A DNA stretch of 64,000 nt from Odontocerum albicorne (GCA_949825065.1 OX463865.1:17561763-17625762), one strand, 5' to 3'; counted from the first letter of the stretch, positions 20,528 to 32,599 are shown. Notes: generated from the sequence alone by a model not told the origin. A program made the numbers and translations.

Positions 20528-21631
20528 GGCTTAAGGTGGATGCCGAACTCAAATATCCTTTTTTTTTTATGAGAGCAATTCGAATAAATTGAAGCGGTCA
20601 AAAATATGAATTAAGAGGAATATGTCTGGCAGGCTTAACATGGATGCCGAACTCAAATATCCATTTTTTTTGTTTATGTAAATAGCAAAGGAAAGAAATT
20701 GAAGATGTCAAAAATATAAATTGAGCAGAACATGTCTGGCGGGGTTGACATGAATGCCGAACTCAAATAGTCCATATTTTTTGTTATGAAAACAACAAAG
20801 GAAAGAAATTGAAGCTATCAAAAATATAATTTGAGAGGAATATGTCTAGCGGGCTTAACGTGGATGCTGGACTCAAATATCTTATATTTTTTGTACAAAC
20901 AACAAAGGAAATAAATTGAAGCTGTCAAAAATATAAATTGAGCAGAACATGTCTGGCGGGGTTGACATGAATGCCGAACTCAAATAGTCCATATTTTTTG
21001 TTATGAAAACAACAAAGGAAAGAAATTGAAGCTATCAAAAATATAATTTGAGAGGAATATGTCTAGCGGGCTTAACGTGGATGCTGGACTCAAATATCTT
21101 ATATTTTTTGTACAAACAACAAAGGAAATAAATTGAAGCTGTCAAAAATATAAATTGAGCAGAACATGTCTGGCGGGGTTGACATGAATGCCGAACTCAA
21201 ATAGTCCATATTTTTTGTTATGAAAACAACAAAGGAAAGAAATTGAAGCTATCAAAAATATAATTTGAGAGGAATATGTCTAGCGGGCTTAACGTGGATG
21301 CTGGACTCAAATATCTTATATTTTTTGTACAAACAACAAAGGAAATAAATTGAAGCTGTCAAAAATATAAATTGAGCAGAACATGTCTGGCGGGGTTGAC
21401 ATGAATGCCGAACTCAAATAGTCCATATTTTTTGTTATGAAAACAACAAAGGAAAGAAATTGAAGCTATCAAAAATATAATTTGAGAGGAATATGTCTAG
21501 CGGGCTTAACGTGGATGCTGGACTCAAATATCTTATATTTTTTGTACAAACAACAAAGGAAATAAATTGAAGCTGTCAAAAATATAAATTAAGAGAAATA
21601 TGTCTGGCGGGCTTAACGTCGATGCCGAACT

Positions 21632-22057
21632 CTTTTCTCACCTTCAATAAACATTTTCTACACCTTAATATATTTATAAAAGTCACACACATTTCCCCAC
21701 TCATTTACTTATCTACATATACTATATTCATTCTTATAATTTATTCACAATTCATTTTTTTTTTTTTTTTTTTCACCCATTCAATATAAAACAGTGTGTG
21801 ACGACACAAATTTATGTATATTTGTATTTAATATTATGTATATATCATCATATTTATATATGTATTTAATCGTTTATAATTTCTCATAATCATTCATAAA
21901 ATCAAAACATTTACCACAAACCTATCCTTTCCCGATTCCCAAAAAGATCCTGCCAATTTCCAATAAATATCTTAACAGTCAGAACTTATCCGATGAAGGA
22001 GTAAGGTGTCCTACCATCGGACCGAAACTCCGAACAAGCTATCCATCACTTGTCTAA
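21632..22057. other. insert in satellite with hairpin
   Basis: A non-satellite block of about 425 bp interrupts the array right after CCGAACTC. It is AT-rich with a long T run (21758-21773) and contains a hairpin CCGATG...CATCGG (21991-22021) followed by ACCGAAACTCC. Ends and mechanism are unclear. Confidence 0.6.
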
Positions 22058-22689
22058 TACATATTTTTTTTATGCAAAGAACAAAGGAAATAAATTGAAA
22101 TTGTCAAAAATATAAATTGAGCAGAATATGTCAGGCGGGTTTGACGTGAATGCCGAACTCAAATAGCCCGTATTTTTTTATGAATGACATCGATGCCAAA
22201 CTCTAATATATATTTTTTTATGCAAAGAACAAAGGAAATCAATTGAAATTGTCAAAAATATAAATTAATATGAATATGTCTGGCGAGATTAACGTTGATG
22301 CCGAACTCTAATATCCTTTTTTTATGCAAATAACAAAGGAAAGAAATCGAAGCTGTCAAAAATATAAATTTAGTAAAATATATCTGACGGGATTAACGTG
22401 GATGCCGAACTCTAACACATTATTTTTTTTTTACGAAAACATCAAAGGAAACAAATTAAAGGTGTCAAAAATAAAAATTAAGAGGAATATATTTGACGGG
22501 CTTAACGTGAATGCCGAACTCAAATATCCTACTTTTTTATGCAAACGACAAAGGAAATAAATTAAAGCTGTCAATATTTTAAATTGTGCAGACAAATTCC
22601 ACACAATTTCAGGTTCAATTTATTTCCGTTGTTTGAATGAAAAATATAGAACATCACTTTGAGTTCCACATCTACGTTAAGTCAACAAC

Positions 22690-23090
22690 TCTTACTCTAG
22701 GCAACTAGAAACTGCTGAAATGCGCATGCTAAGATGGTCAGCTGGTGTGTCCCTAAGAGACAAAATAAGAAGCTCACGCATTCGTGGAAACCTGGGTGTT
22801 ACAGACATCAACAGCAAGATGGAGGAGAGGCGATTGAAATGATATGAGCACGTTGGACGCAGAGCATCCGATCACATTGTGAACCGGGCAATCTCCATGG
22901 ATCTTCCTCGAATAACAACCAGAGGAAGACCAAAGAATTCATGGGGGGTGCAAAAAGATAACCTGATGCAGAGGCACGGCCTGGGGGACGTAGTCCGGGA
23001 CAGAAGAGCGTACAACCTGAGGACGAGGAGAGCTGACCCCAACAGTCTTCGCAGACAGTGAGTTGGGATGGAGCCAGGGAGAAGATATAT
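22690..23090 (+). pseudogene. RTE-like LINE ORF2 C-terminus
   Basis: Reads SYSRQLETAEMRMLRWSAGV, then LRDKIRSSRIRGNLGVTDIN, a TGA stop, YEHVGRRASDHIVNRAISMD and finally RAYNLRTRRADPNSLRRQ with a natural-looking stop at 23061. This is the region downstream of the RT core. The TGA stands where related copies need Trp (LRWYGH). Close relatives in this window are at 46827-47085 and 63611-64000. The 5' part is missing. Confidence 0.85.
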
Positions 23091-23639
23091 TAAGATTGTA
23101 AAAAATAAAATAAAATGACATGTAGGAAAATAAGATTAAGTAAGTTCATAAATTATAATACAATATATAAACAAGATTAGTTAAGTAATAAATGTGTATA
23201 TACTCGTAGGTATACCCTTGACAAATATTTGTGCAATATATTACTTTGTTTAATAAAAAAAATGGTATTCCACCCAAACCAGGATGATTCGTGCCACCAA
23301 ATTAAAGTCACTGTGCTATTATATGAGACAATATAATAAATATTATTTCAAATAAATGTCATTTCTAGACAATTTCATGTTTCAACTGATCGAGTTTCAA
23401 GTCTATGAATTGTGGATATCATTTTGATTTCAGAATCTAGATTGTACCTAACATATTCCGTACAATTTATATTTTTGATTGATTCTATCTTTTTAATAAT
23501 CTAAAATAATACAAGAATTATCTTTTTGCACATAAATATAGTATATGCACGTCATTGTTACACAGTGAAATTGTATAACAATACAGTGAAACTGTACAAC
23601 AACGTTACTAACCTTTTCTCTCTCACACAACAGTTTCGT
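23091..23639. other. LINE 3' UTR-like and unassigned
   Basis: 23250-23345 resembles 6401-6480 (AAACC.GG.TG.TTCGTGCCA, then ATGAGACAATATAATA) and is probably LINE 3' untranslated sequence. The rest shows nothing. Confidence 0.5.
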
Positions 23640-23942
23640 CAAACTTAGACGAACTTTCCCAAACGGACGTAATACGAGTATATACAGACTTTCAGAAAGC
23701 TTTCGACAAAGTTGATCACGATATATTACTTAAGAAAATGCATAAACTGGGCTTCAGCGATAATCTAATTGGATTATTTGCATCATATCTGGAAGAATGA
23801 TCTCAATACGTAACAATCCGTAACAAGTCTTCTGTGGAATTCTTCGCAAGATCTGGTATACCACAAGGATCTAATTTAGGTCCCCTGCTATTCATCATAT
23901 TAATAGACGATATTCAAAATTCCATAAGTATTTGTTTAGAAT
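23640..23942 (+). pseudogene. Jockey-like LINE reverse-transcriptase fragment
   Basis: One frame reads SSNLDELSQTDVIRVYTDFQ, KAFDKVDHDILLKKMHKLGF, then SQYVTIRNKSSVEFFARSGI and PQGSNLGPLLFIILIDDI. These are conserved blocks of a Jockey-type reverse transcriptase (the first catalytic Asp is in YTDFQKAFD). A TGA replaces a codon before SQYV. The fragment stops before the YADD block and is directly joined to a different LINE. Confidence 0.87.
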
Positions 23943-24920
23943 TTTTGTGCTATTTTACTCGATCGATCATTTTTAAAACCTTATTTCGTAACAAGTTCCT
24001 CTCAGAGTCATTCCAGATACAGAAAGGAGTACCTCAAGGCTGCATACTGTCACCTAATTTTTTGAACATATATAGACAGTACATCATGACAAAAATTCCA
24101 GACGGAAAGAAAGGTGGTTTTGTCATAGGATGACGTAAAATCTCCAATATAAGATTCGTAGACGATACAACGCTTATAGCCAACAACGAAGATGAGATTG
24201 CTGTGCTTCTTCATAAAGTTGAAATAGACAGACACCAACTAGGACTAGAAATAAACAAAAGTCCTTGTTGTGGACAGATTCAACACTCTGATAAGTAGTG
24301 ACTCGCTTAGAGATTGCAAAGAGGTCAACGAGTTTATTTACCTAGGTGATCTTATTCTGAGGAATGGAGGATATGAAGCGGAGATCCGAAGACCAATTAG
24401 AATGGTAAAAAGAGCTATAACAAATCTGACTAAGAAATAGACTAATTGGTTTATACTTAGAAGAACCTAAATCCATCCGATTAAGTATTAATCTAGTATT
24501 CTTCATAGCACTGTACAGAGTAGAAACATGGACGATGAGAATAAAGGAAAAGGACATGATAGATGCCTTCGAGATGTAGTGTTGGAGACGGACGTTCCAT
24601 ATCCTGCAAGATGCACCAACGTCTCTATCATACAAGAATTTGAGATTATCGAAAGACTTTCGACATCGTGCAGAAGAAGCATCCTAACATACGTGCTAGA
24701 AAGAAAAATGGAAATTTGGCAATCAAAGAAATAGTTGAGGGAAGGTATTCTGTGACATGGAAGGGCCAAATAAAGGAGTTATCAGGATCCTCTTTCAGTA
24801 TTGCATTCAACGTTCCCCAAGACCAGGAGAGATGGATACAGGTGGTATGCCAAGTTCGAGACATAGCAAAGGACCACGACACTCAGCACACGATGTAGAA
24901 GAAGATTTCGTAGTAAAAAA
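23943..24920 (+). pseudogene. RTE-like LINE reverse transcriptase, second fragment
   Basis: Reads FQIQKGVPQGCILSPNFLNI, then KISNIRFVDDTTLIANNEDE, where FVDD replaces the usual YADD. Next come EFIYLGDLILRNGGYEAEIR, ETWTMRIKEKDMIDAFEM, a TAG in place of Trp, and CWRRTFHI. The 3' end contains SRHSKGPRHSAHDVEEDF-type text. Several stops and frameshifts are present, so it is inactive. The start overlaps conserved blocks already present in the preceding Jockey-like fragment, so the two are separate insertions or a recombinant. Confidence 0.82.
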
Positions 24921-25131
24921 TATAAATATTTGGTTTAAATTAGAATAACGGCACTCGTAAATAATGATGAACAGAACATTCGAGATGCACATACATGGCT
25001 TGATAAAAAAGAACGAGATCTTTTTCAATTCCACGCTCTGTTTGTTTTTAATTGAACCCATCTTTTTTCCTCACTTTGGTGACACTGTTTGTGATGTACA
25101 TTTCAATTTTCAGCCATATTGAATCTGTAAT

Positions 25132-25890
<759 letters not shown>

Positions 25891-25910
25891 ATACTCTTTT
25901 TTATCAAGCC

Positions 25911-26150
25911 TAGTATTTCACTCGCATACTTGCCCCGATTTTGCACCGGCTCCCACTTCACTACTAATTCATGAATTTTGGGTCAAAACTAACACCGCCG
26001 TGATGCCGCAGCCACCGTATTCACCAGAAATACTCCCCTTCGACGTTTTACTGTTCCCGAAAATACAGAGGGCATTGAAAGGACAACGTTTTGCGACCAT
26101 GCAGGATATAAAGGCTATCCCAAAAAGTGCATTCCACAAATGTCAGAAAC
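25911..26150 (+). pseudogene. mariner family C, second copy of dimer
   Basis: Begins TAGTATTTCACTCGCATACT, then reads TSLLIHEFWVKTNTAVMPQP, SPEILPFDVLLFPKIQRALK and GQRFATMQDIKAIPKSAFHK. The third Asp (LPFD) is kept. It breaks off after CCACAAATGTC. The same copy-to-copy arrangement is seen at 36840-37985. Confidence 0.82.
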
Positions 26151-26364
26151 TTGCCCTCTACACGCTGGTCACCTCTGCTGCTTCCATAACCCACCCCGAA
26201 GAGGATAGTGGGAAGGTTGAAAGAAACAGCATTTGAGAAAGGTTGTAGATATTGATGAAAACGATCCGCTTCCTGTACCTTCGTTTTTTAAAGCATGCAT
26301 GATCTTCGAAATTGAAAATTATTTTATATTCACATACAATAGCTGAAGTAAATAAGAATGCAAT
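26151..26364. other. unassigned
   Basis: No feature recognised between the mariner and the minisatellite. Confidence 0.4.
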
Positions 26365-26600
26365 TTGCAACAAAAAAATATAAATTACGTATGTGAATAA
26401 AACCACCAAAAAAATATAAATTACGTATGGGAAAAAAACCGCCAAAAAATATAAATTACGTATGTGAATAAAACCATCAAAAAAATATAAATTACGTATG
26501 TGAATAAAACCACCAAAAAAATATAAATTACGTATGGGAATAAAACCGCCAAAAAACTATAAATTACGTATGGGAATAAAACCATCAAAAAAGCATATTA
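26365..26600. repeat. 36-bp minisatellite
   Basis: Six to seven units of AATATAAATTACGTATGTGA plus ATAAAACCACCAAAAA, with small variants (GGGAATAAAACCGCC). Confidence 0.9.
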
Positions 26601-26680
26601 CGATTGTGATAATTAAAACAAAATATATCTCTTTTTTTAATTATTGTTTTCGGTGCAACTTCAAAATTTGTTTTTATTTT

Positions 26681-27232
26681 TGAGTGTCACTGTTGTTTGT
26701 CAGGTTGATGAGATTTTATATAATCCAAAATCGTAAAGAAATATTGATTTTTTTATGCTATATGTCCTCAGTGAGATACAGGAAAAAGCCTAGTTTACTG
26801 GAGACAAGACAAATCAAAGGTAGCAAGGGTTTGTGTAAACTCTGTGTGTTGTTTTTTTTATGATTATGTTCGGCGTGGTATATTGTGGGATGAACGTTTT
26901 GGTCTGTCTGGAGTGATGAAGTGTGAGGGGTTTGATTCGCGTGTTGTATTCATATTTAATTGATTGTCGCTGTTTGTCAGGTTGATGGGAATGTGCAACG
27001 AGGTTTTATATAATCGGAAATCGTAAAGAAATATCGATTTATTATTTTCATGCTATATGTCCTCTGTGAGATACAGGCCAAATCCTAGTTTACTGGGGAT
27101 ACGACAAATCAAAGGTACAAACCCAGATCCATTAAAATCGTGTGTCCAAATTAAATTATCTGTTGTTTTTCCCCAAATTGTGTTTTTATAGATTTATTAT
27201 CATGTATAAATAAAATAAATAAATTTACACAC
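26681..27232 (+). repeat. dispersed repeat X, two copies in tandem
   Basis: 26681-26822 is the central part (TGTTTGTCAGGTTGATGAG to GACAAATCAAAGGTAGCAA). From 26822 a fuller copy runs through GGGTTTGTGTAAACTC, GGAGTGATGAAGTGTGAGGG, CTATATGTCCTCTGTGAG and the AAATAAAATAAATAAA tail. The join at CAAAGGTAGCAA links the 3' region of one unit to the 5' region of the next. Confidence 0.75.
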
Positions 27233-27235
27233 TTT

Positions 27236-27670
27236 TTTTTACACGCGTTCAAATATTTCGTTTAGGATATTAGAGGATGTGTACACGTGCAAATATTTCG
27301 TTTAGGATATTAGAGGACGTGTACACGTGCAAATATTTCGTTTAGGATATTAGAGGGCGTGTACACGTGCAAATATTTCGTTAAGGATATTAGAGGACGT
27401 ATACACCTGCAAATATTTAGTTTAGGATATTAGAGGACGTGTTCACGTGCAAATAGTTCGTTTAGGATATTAGAGGACGTGTACACGTGCAAATATTTTG
27501 TTTAGGATATTAGAGGACGTGTATACGTGCATATATTTCGTTTAGGATATTAGAGGGCGTGTTCACGTGCAAACATTTCGTTTAGGATATTAGAGGACGT
27601 GTACACCTGCAAATATTTCGTTTAGGATATTACAGGACGTGTATACGTGCAAATATTTCGTTTAGAATAT
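27236..27670. repeat. 40-bp minisatellite
   Basis: About 11 units of 40 bp (GTGCAAATATTTCGTTTAGG plus ATATTAGAGGACGTGTACAC). It begins directly at the tail of repeat X. Confidence 0.95.
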
Positions 27671-28023
27671 TTGTTTTTACATACATACCCAAATTTATCG
27701 TTTTATTCAATAAGACCCTTCAAAAACGATAGATAGAGGTATTTTTTTTAAATAACCACTTTGTGGAACTCCATAATAAGTATAAAGATTAAAACACCGC
27801 CACTTTTGTTTAATGTTTTATTCCGCTTAATTTTGGCACATCACTTTTATTTTTTTTAAATGCAGTGATATACGATAGATAGAGGTTTCACTGTAGCTTG
27901 ATACCGCAATACTCTGGTTTATGTTATCTTTTTTATCAGTTTTAGTAACAAAAAATAATATTTGCTTTCGATATTGAATGATAACAGAATAAAGTTATCT
28001 GACGTTTCCATAATATTTTTATA
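27671..28023. other. unassigned
   Basis: Contains two copies of ACGATAGATAGAGGT (27726 and 27870). No coding signal. Confidence 0.4.
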
Positions 28024-28085
28024 CAGTAAGACCTCGATTAATGTTACCTCTGTAAACGATACCTCGCTTTAACTTCATTGAAAAA
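28024..28085 (+). mobile_element. pogo/Tigger-like terminal repeat, left end
   Basis: TA followed by CAGTAAGACCTCGATTAATG and TACCTCTGTAAACGATACCT. Its inverse (CGTTAAACGAGGTATTACTG then TA) is at 32840-32887, and a third end is at 63359. The CAG...ACCTCG start resembles pogo/Tigger termini. No transposase is seen. Confidence 0.5.
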
Positions 28086-28199
28086 AAAACCCTTTTTTTT
28101 AACAGCAAAAATGTTATCCGATTGTCTCAGGTAGGTGTCGCCCGTTAGGCGTTTTATCAGAAAATAATCAGTATTTTGTGCAGTAAAAATATCATCGGT

Positions 28200-28568
28200 C
28201 GTCGTTGCTGAACCTAAATCAAGGGTTCCTTCACCATTTCAACATCAATTCAGTAGGAAAGCGAAGCTGTGGCGAGAAGTTTCTTTTTTTTTTCAAATGA
28301 GTGATCCGTTGTACACCAGTAAACTCACAGGCCACATCGCTCGTCTGGATCCGATAACAAACAGAAGTGAGACTACCGAAAGACACCAGCTTTATTTTTT
28401 CTCTTTTTTGAAATAAAAGATATGACCGAAGTCATAGGTATCCTTATACCCCCGAATACTAGGCGGAAAAATATCTGTGTCATTCGAGGGGAGTAGCGCA
28501 GCGCGGGGTTTGAACTAACGACCTTCCGCACGGAAGTCCAGTATGTTACCGCGCAACCATGCACCTCA
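28200..28568 (-). mobile_element. SINE family B, full length
   Basis: On the minus strand: tRNA-like head GGTGCATGGTTGCGCGGTAA, B-box AGTTCAAACCCCGCG, then GCTACTCCCCTCGAATGACA, GTGAGTTTACTGGTGTACAA, CACAGCTTCGCTTTCC and the tail GGTTCAGCAACGACGACC. About 370 bp. This is the best reference copy of the family. Confidence 0.82.
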
Positions 28569-28597
28569 CCATAGCGGTCATGCAGTAAAAAGTAACC

Positions 28598-28780
28598 CAG
28601 GGGTAGCTAACCTTTTTGACCCGCGTGCCAAAACCGATATTGGATAAAGGCTCACTTGGCCCACGTGTTTTTTTTTTATTAATAGGCATATCAAAATTCG
28701 AATGCCTGAAAACGATGTAGCGTGCCCCAATTTATCTTGATTTATATAACGCTGTTTTGTATTTTTTGTGTTACCCTGTG
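28598..28780. mobile_element. possible hAT-type terminus
   Basis: CCAGGGGTAGCTAACCTTTT, then TGACCCGCGTGCCA, resembles hAT terminal repeats of the CAGGGGT...CCGCG.GCCA type. I did not find the opposite end, so only one terminus is proposed. Confidence 0.4.
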
Positions 28781-29086
28781 ACACTATCATCCCAAGAGCA
28801 CTGTGTCAAATATACCCTTGGCTTGTTAAAAAGCTGTGGCAAAACGCCACGACTGGATATTTTAGGTATATTCGATCTTACCAATCTGGGATCACAGTGG
28901 AAAATATTTGTGACACTACAGGAAATTGAACCCGGGACCCTTGATTCGTGGGCCAAATTACTTAATCACTGAACCATGAAAGTAGACAATTTTGTTATTG
29001 AATATAAATACAATTCACATTGTATGACTATTATATTGCATAATTATCTACATAAATAAATATTAGTATTATTTTATAGTATATAG
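28781..29086. other. unassigned
   Basis: No recognised feature; ends with the GTATATAG target of the hAT. Confidence 0.4.
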
Positions 29087-31754
29087 CAGGGCTGTGGAGT
29101 CGCTTAAAAAAAAACACGACTCCGACTCCGACTCCGATTCCTATATTTACCAACAATACGACTCCGACTCCACAACTCCGACTCCACGACTCCGACTCCA
29201 CAACTCCAACTCAAAAAAGCTCAATTTTAGCAGGTTGTTTCCTACCTTTGCATATAGCCATTTTTTTTCATGTTATAGGGATATAAATAAAACAAGATCA
29301 AACTTTAATTATTATTTAATATAATTTATTCTTAAAAACAACATTGCTTCTATTAAATCTGTATTCGTAGAGGCTCTCAAATCAGAATTGAGAATTTTAA
29401 GAGCGGAAAATAACCGCTCTACGGATACTTGGGTTGGCGGTAATGCTGTAACGATCAATGCTGAATCTTTTACGATTTCTAGATACTGCTGTATTGCCAT
29501 TTCAACATTTAACTTATAAGATCGGTCAATTTTTTCCATTATTTTCAATGCATCATAAAATTCAATTTTAAATTTTGAAATAGAGTCTCCTTCATCCATA
29601 TTGGGACTGTGATTCAAACGATGACGTTTTAGTTTATCTTGTTCATTGAGATATTTTTCAAAATCGTCTTCAGATTCAGCGGTGTCGGATGAAGATGGTG
29701 ATACTTCGTGTACGCTGCCTGCTGTCGTCTCTTTTTCTAGTCGAAGGCCTTTCATACGAACGGTTAATTCAAACAGAGCGTTTTTAGCTCTATTTATTTG
29801 TTCTTCCGTCAATATGGATCGAACCATGGGGTCAACATAGATCCCAGCCAACAGAATATTGTTGTCCAGTAAATGTTTTTCTCTACATAGCATGGCGTTT
29901 TTAATTCCACCAGCAAGAGTATTATTTAGAATCTTCGACAAACGAAAAATGATGTTTTTCCACTCTTTGAAAAATAAACCAGGAGTCAAATCTTCCGCTT
30001 GCATTACTTTTGTAGCGATATAAGGATGGCGAAGCACGAACTCAAGATCCTCCACTTCTTTCCATTGAATTTCAGTCATATTCACGTTCGGGCTGGCCAT
30101 GCCATGCCATGTCCTCGAGATAAAATTTCAGTTCAAGAAGTCGCTGTATCATTAAGTATGTACTACCCCATCTTGTAGCTTGATCCAAAATCGCTCCCTT
30201 TCCAGCTCTTCGTTTGATTATGGCATGTATTTTTGGTGTTCTGGCGGCTATTGCGACGTTTCGTACATTTTCACAAATTCTCGTTGCATGCACTTCTCTC
30301 AAGCCATCACGGATTGCCAATTGCAACGTATGTACTGCACATCGCATATGATGGATCTTAAAAAAATCAGAAGCGGCAGCACAAAGTGTATCATCTAAAA
30401 TACTAGAGAAATCATCAATATCGTCTTCCGCCTCAATAGTACTTAATTTTTCGACAGTACTCAGCATATTACGAGCGTTGTCTGTCACAATTGATACAAT
30501 TTGTTCTAGTTTAATATTAAACTCTTTCAGAACATCCATCACAAGCATTTTTAAATAATCGCTTGAGTGATCAGATTTAGTGTCTTTGATTGCCAGTAAA
30601 CGTGTTACTATTTTTTTATTATTATCAACGAATTGAACATTAATTCCCAAGTAATTTACCCGATGACGTGTACATGTGTCCATTTTTAAATAAACAAACT
30701 TTCCGTGTAAGAGATTTTTAAGTTCATTCTTCTGTTTTTTAGCGTTCTCTATTACTAAATTTCGTACACTGCTTCTTTCTAAAGATACTCCGACTTTACG
30801 AGCCATTTCCCCGTTTAATTTAATAAACGCTGGACTGGAGAAAAAAGTGATAGGCAAAGAATTTTTATATACCATTTCACTGATGCAGTCCTTAAATTTG
30901 TCGGCCGTCATATTTACGGTAACATTATCACTTTTAAAATACTTAGTTACTGGCACTTGATGATTTAAACTACTGTTGTCTTTCTCACAAATGATCTTAT
31001 ATAAGTTTGGGTGATGGCGTTGAATGTGACGCTTCATATTCGATACCCTACTGGGCGCACTAGATACTTTCCCACCGAAAGCACTGATTTTTACACCACA
31101 GATTTGTTTTTCAGGGTCATCCTCAGCTTGACATACAAAAAATTTATCGTCCTCAGTCATCTTAAAATATTTATAAACCGTAGATTTTTTCTTAGATCCC
31201 TGATACATCTTGAATAAGGGGGGATTGTTCAATTTTTATTTACACTAAAAAAAATTAACCTATTATATATGATAATTTAAATAAAAAATTAAATATGTTA
31301 TTACAAAGGGAACGTACATCTGATCCCTGCTATTACAAAAATTAATAGAGAAATGGAGAGAATTTTGTTTCTGTAACGCAATGATATCAACACGTGGACG
31401 TGACCAATGCAGAACGATGACTGGCAAAAAAATGCGCGCAAATTGCGTGCAAACAAAAGGAGAAACAAATGCTCCTTTTCTTTCGACGTGAGAAAGAAGG
31501 AGACAAACACATTTTTGTAGACTTTATGCATTAAATGGATCTCGGTGATTCACCATATCGGCGCGACTTGCGCCTGCAAGTTTAATATTCGCGCACAATA
31601 CACATTCATTATAATAATTTAAAAAAATGTTTTTTAAATTTTAACGAAAAAGTAGTCGGAGTCGCTCGTTTTTTACGACTCCGACTCCGATCCGACTCCG
31701 GCCCAAACACCGCGACTCCGACTCCGCGACTCCGACTCCGACTCCACAGCCCTG
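29087..31754 (-). mobile_element. hAT element, nearly complete (2668 bp)
   Basis: Both ends are CAGGGCTGTGGAGTC, inward followed by GACTCC-type short repeats (29100-29210 and 31660-31745). The 8-bp target duplication GTATATAG is perfect (29079-29086 and 31755-31762). It contains one two-part transposase gene on the minus strand. The intact target duplication indicates a fairly recent insertion. Confidence 0.96.
29312..31232 (-). pseudogene. hAT transposase with one frameshift
   Basis: Two overlapping frames (31232-30072 and 30100-29312) together give about 640 residues, the usual hAT size. The N-terminus has a BED zinc finger (Cys34, Cys45, His69, His73/74). A catalytic Asp is in YLKMDTCTRHRVNYLGINVQ, a second in IVTDNARNM, and CAVHTLQLAIRDGL is the conserved CxxH block. 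The C-terminal dimerisation block is PPTQVSVERLFSALKILNSD. The break is at 30072-30110, where ATGGC is present three times. With one copy the two frames would join as ED-MASPN, so a 10-bp gain explains the shift. Otherwise the gene looks complete. Confidence 0.93.
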
Positions 31755-31802
31755 GTATATAGTATACCTATTACGTGTAAAAAATTATTATGTGTCTATG
31801 TT

Positions 31803-31978
31803 GTATAGTACCCGGTGGTAAGTAATACACATCGGGCTTAAGAAAGAGACTGTCGTTTTGTAGAGCGTCGTCTCTGTCGCACGGACTGTTAGTGCATCGT
31901 GCGATAGAGACGATGCTTTACAAAGCGACAGTCTCTTTCTTAAGCCCGATGTGTGTTACTTACCGCTGGGTACTATAC
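31803..31978. mobile_element. foldback MITE, 176 bp
   Basis: Nearly perfect inverted arms of about 80 bp: TATAGTACCCGGTGGTAAGT on the left and its inverse ending at TACTATAC, with a short centre near GTGCATCGTGCG. Partial copies lie at 52071-52235 and 52386-52440. Confidence 0.88.
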
Positions 31979-32036
31979 TTTATCTTTGTTTTTTGTCTAT
32001 ATTTAATGTTATATTATTATCATTTTAGGTCACATG

Positions 32037-32450
32037 CTATAAAGTGTCGATATTATTTAACAACTTTATATTCTTGTTAATTCCTTCATGATTGAGGTCG
32101 AAATTACCGACTTTGAAACGCAAAAACCATCGACGAGCTGTCCTTTCATTCATAGCATCTTCATTGTACACTTCGCAAATATTGGCAGCTTTATTCCCTC
32201 GATCGAACACGAACAGAAGGTGTCGAAAATGCTCACTTTCATCTACTTGACATTCCATTTTGAAGGCTTGTAATCAAATAAAATAATATATGTAGCGTAA
32301 AAGCAAATACAATATCTTGTAGATTAGAAAATTATCTTTCGAATGACGTATAACCTTTACCATTTTGTTTTACTTTTGGTGTTCATTTTTAAATTGGAAA
32401 AAAAAAACGGACACAACTTATGTTAACACCCAATATTTTGTACATACTAT
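32037..32450 (-). mobile_element. mariner family D, 5' part
   Basis: The minus strand starts GGTGTTAACATAAGTTGTGT and has the long terminal region AATGAACACCAAAAGTAAAA. It then encodes VDESEHFRHLLFVFDRGNKA, EVYNEDAMNERTARRWFLRF and GNFDLNHEG, which is the helix-turn-helix N-terminus of a mariner transposase. The catalytic part and the right end are missing. The same family forms the MITE at 41287-41701. Confidence 0.85.
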
Positions 32451-32599
32451 GTTGCTGTCAATAAACCTATATTTGTTTATTTATTATTAATCAAATAATA
32501 TTGAAAAGGTGGTAGGGAGGAAAGAAAAATCAGGATTGAAGCTCGTTATAATATTGACTTGAATGAATATTTGCTTATATGGCTTTTTAAAACATGCTT

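Larger units (their letters stand above)
19600..22590. repeat. about 108-bp satellite with 217-bp higher-order dimer
   Basis: Units share GAAGC.GTCAAAAATATAA, GAATATGTCTGGC, GTGGATGCCGAACTCAAATA and a T-rich spacer. Between 20704 and 21590 a two-unit block of 217 bp repeats four times almost without change (block starts near 20724, 20941, 21158 and 21375). Edge units on both sides are strongly diverged. The array is interrupted at 20005-20527 by an LTR and at 21632-22057 by another insert. Confidence 0.93.

Noticed and set aside
21991..22035. Fourth hammerhead-like motif (CCGATGA ... GAAAC)
   Set aside because: The core reads CCGATGA rather than CTGATGA and the spacing is 27 rather than 15 nt, so it does not fit the other three copies.
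29312..31232. Domesticated host gene from hAT transposase
   Set aside because: Perfect terminal repeats and target duplication plus a frameshift show an ordinary, recently inactivated transposon.
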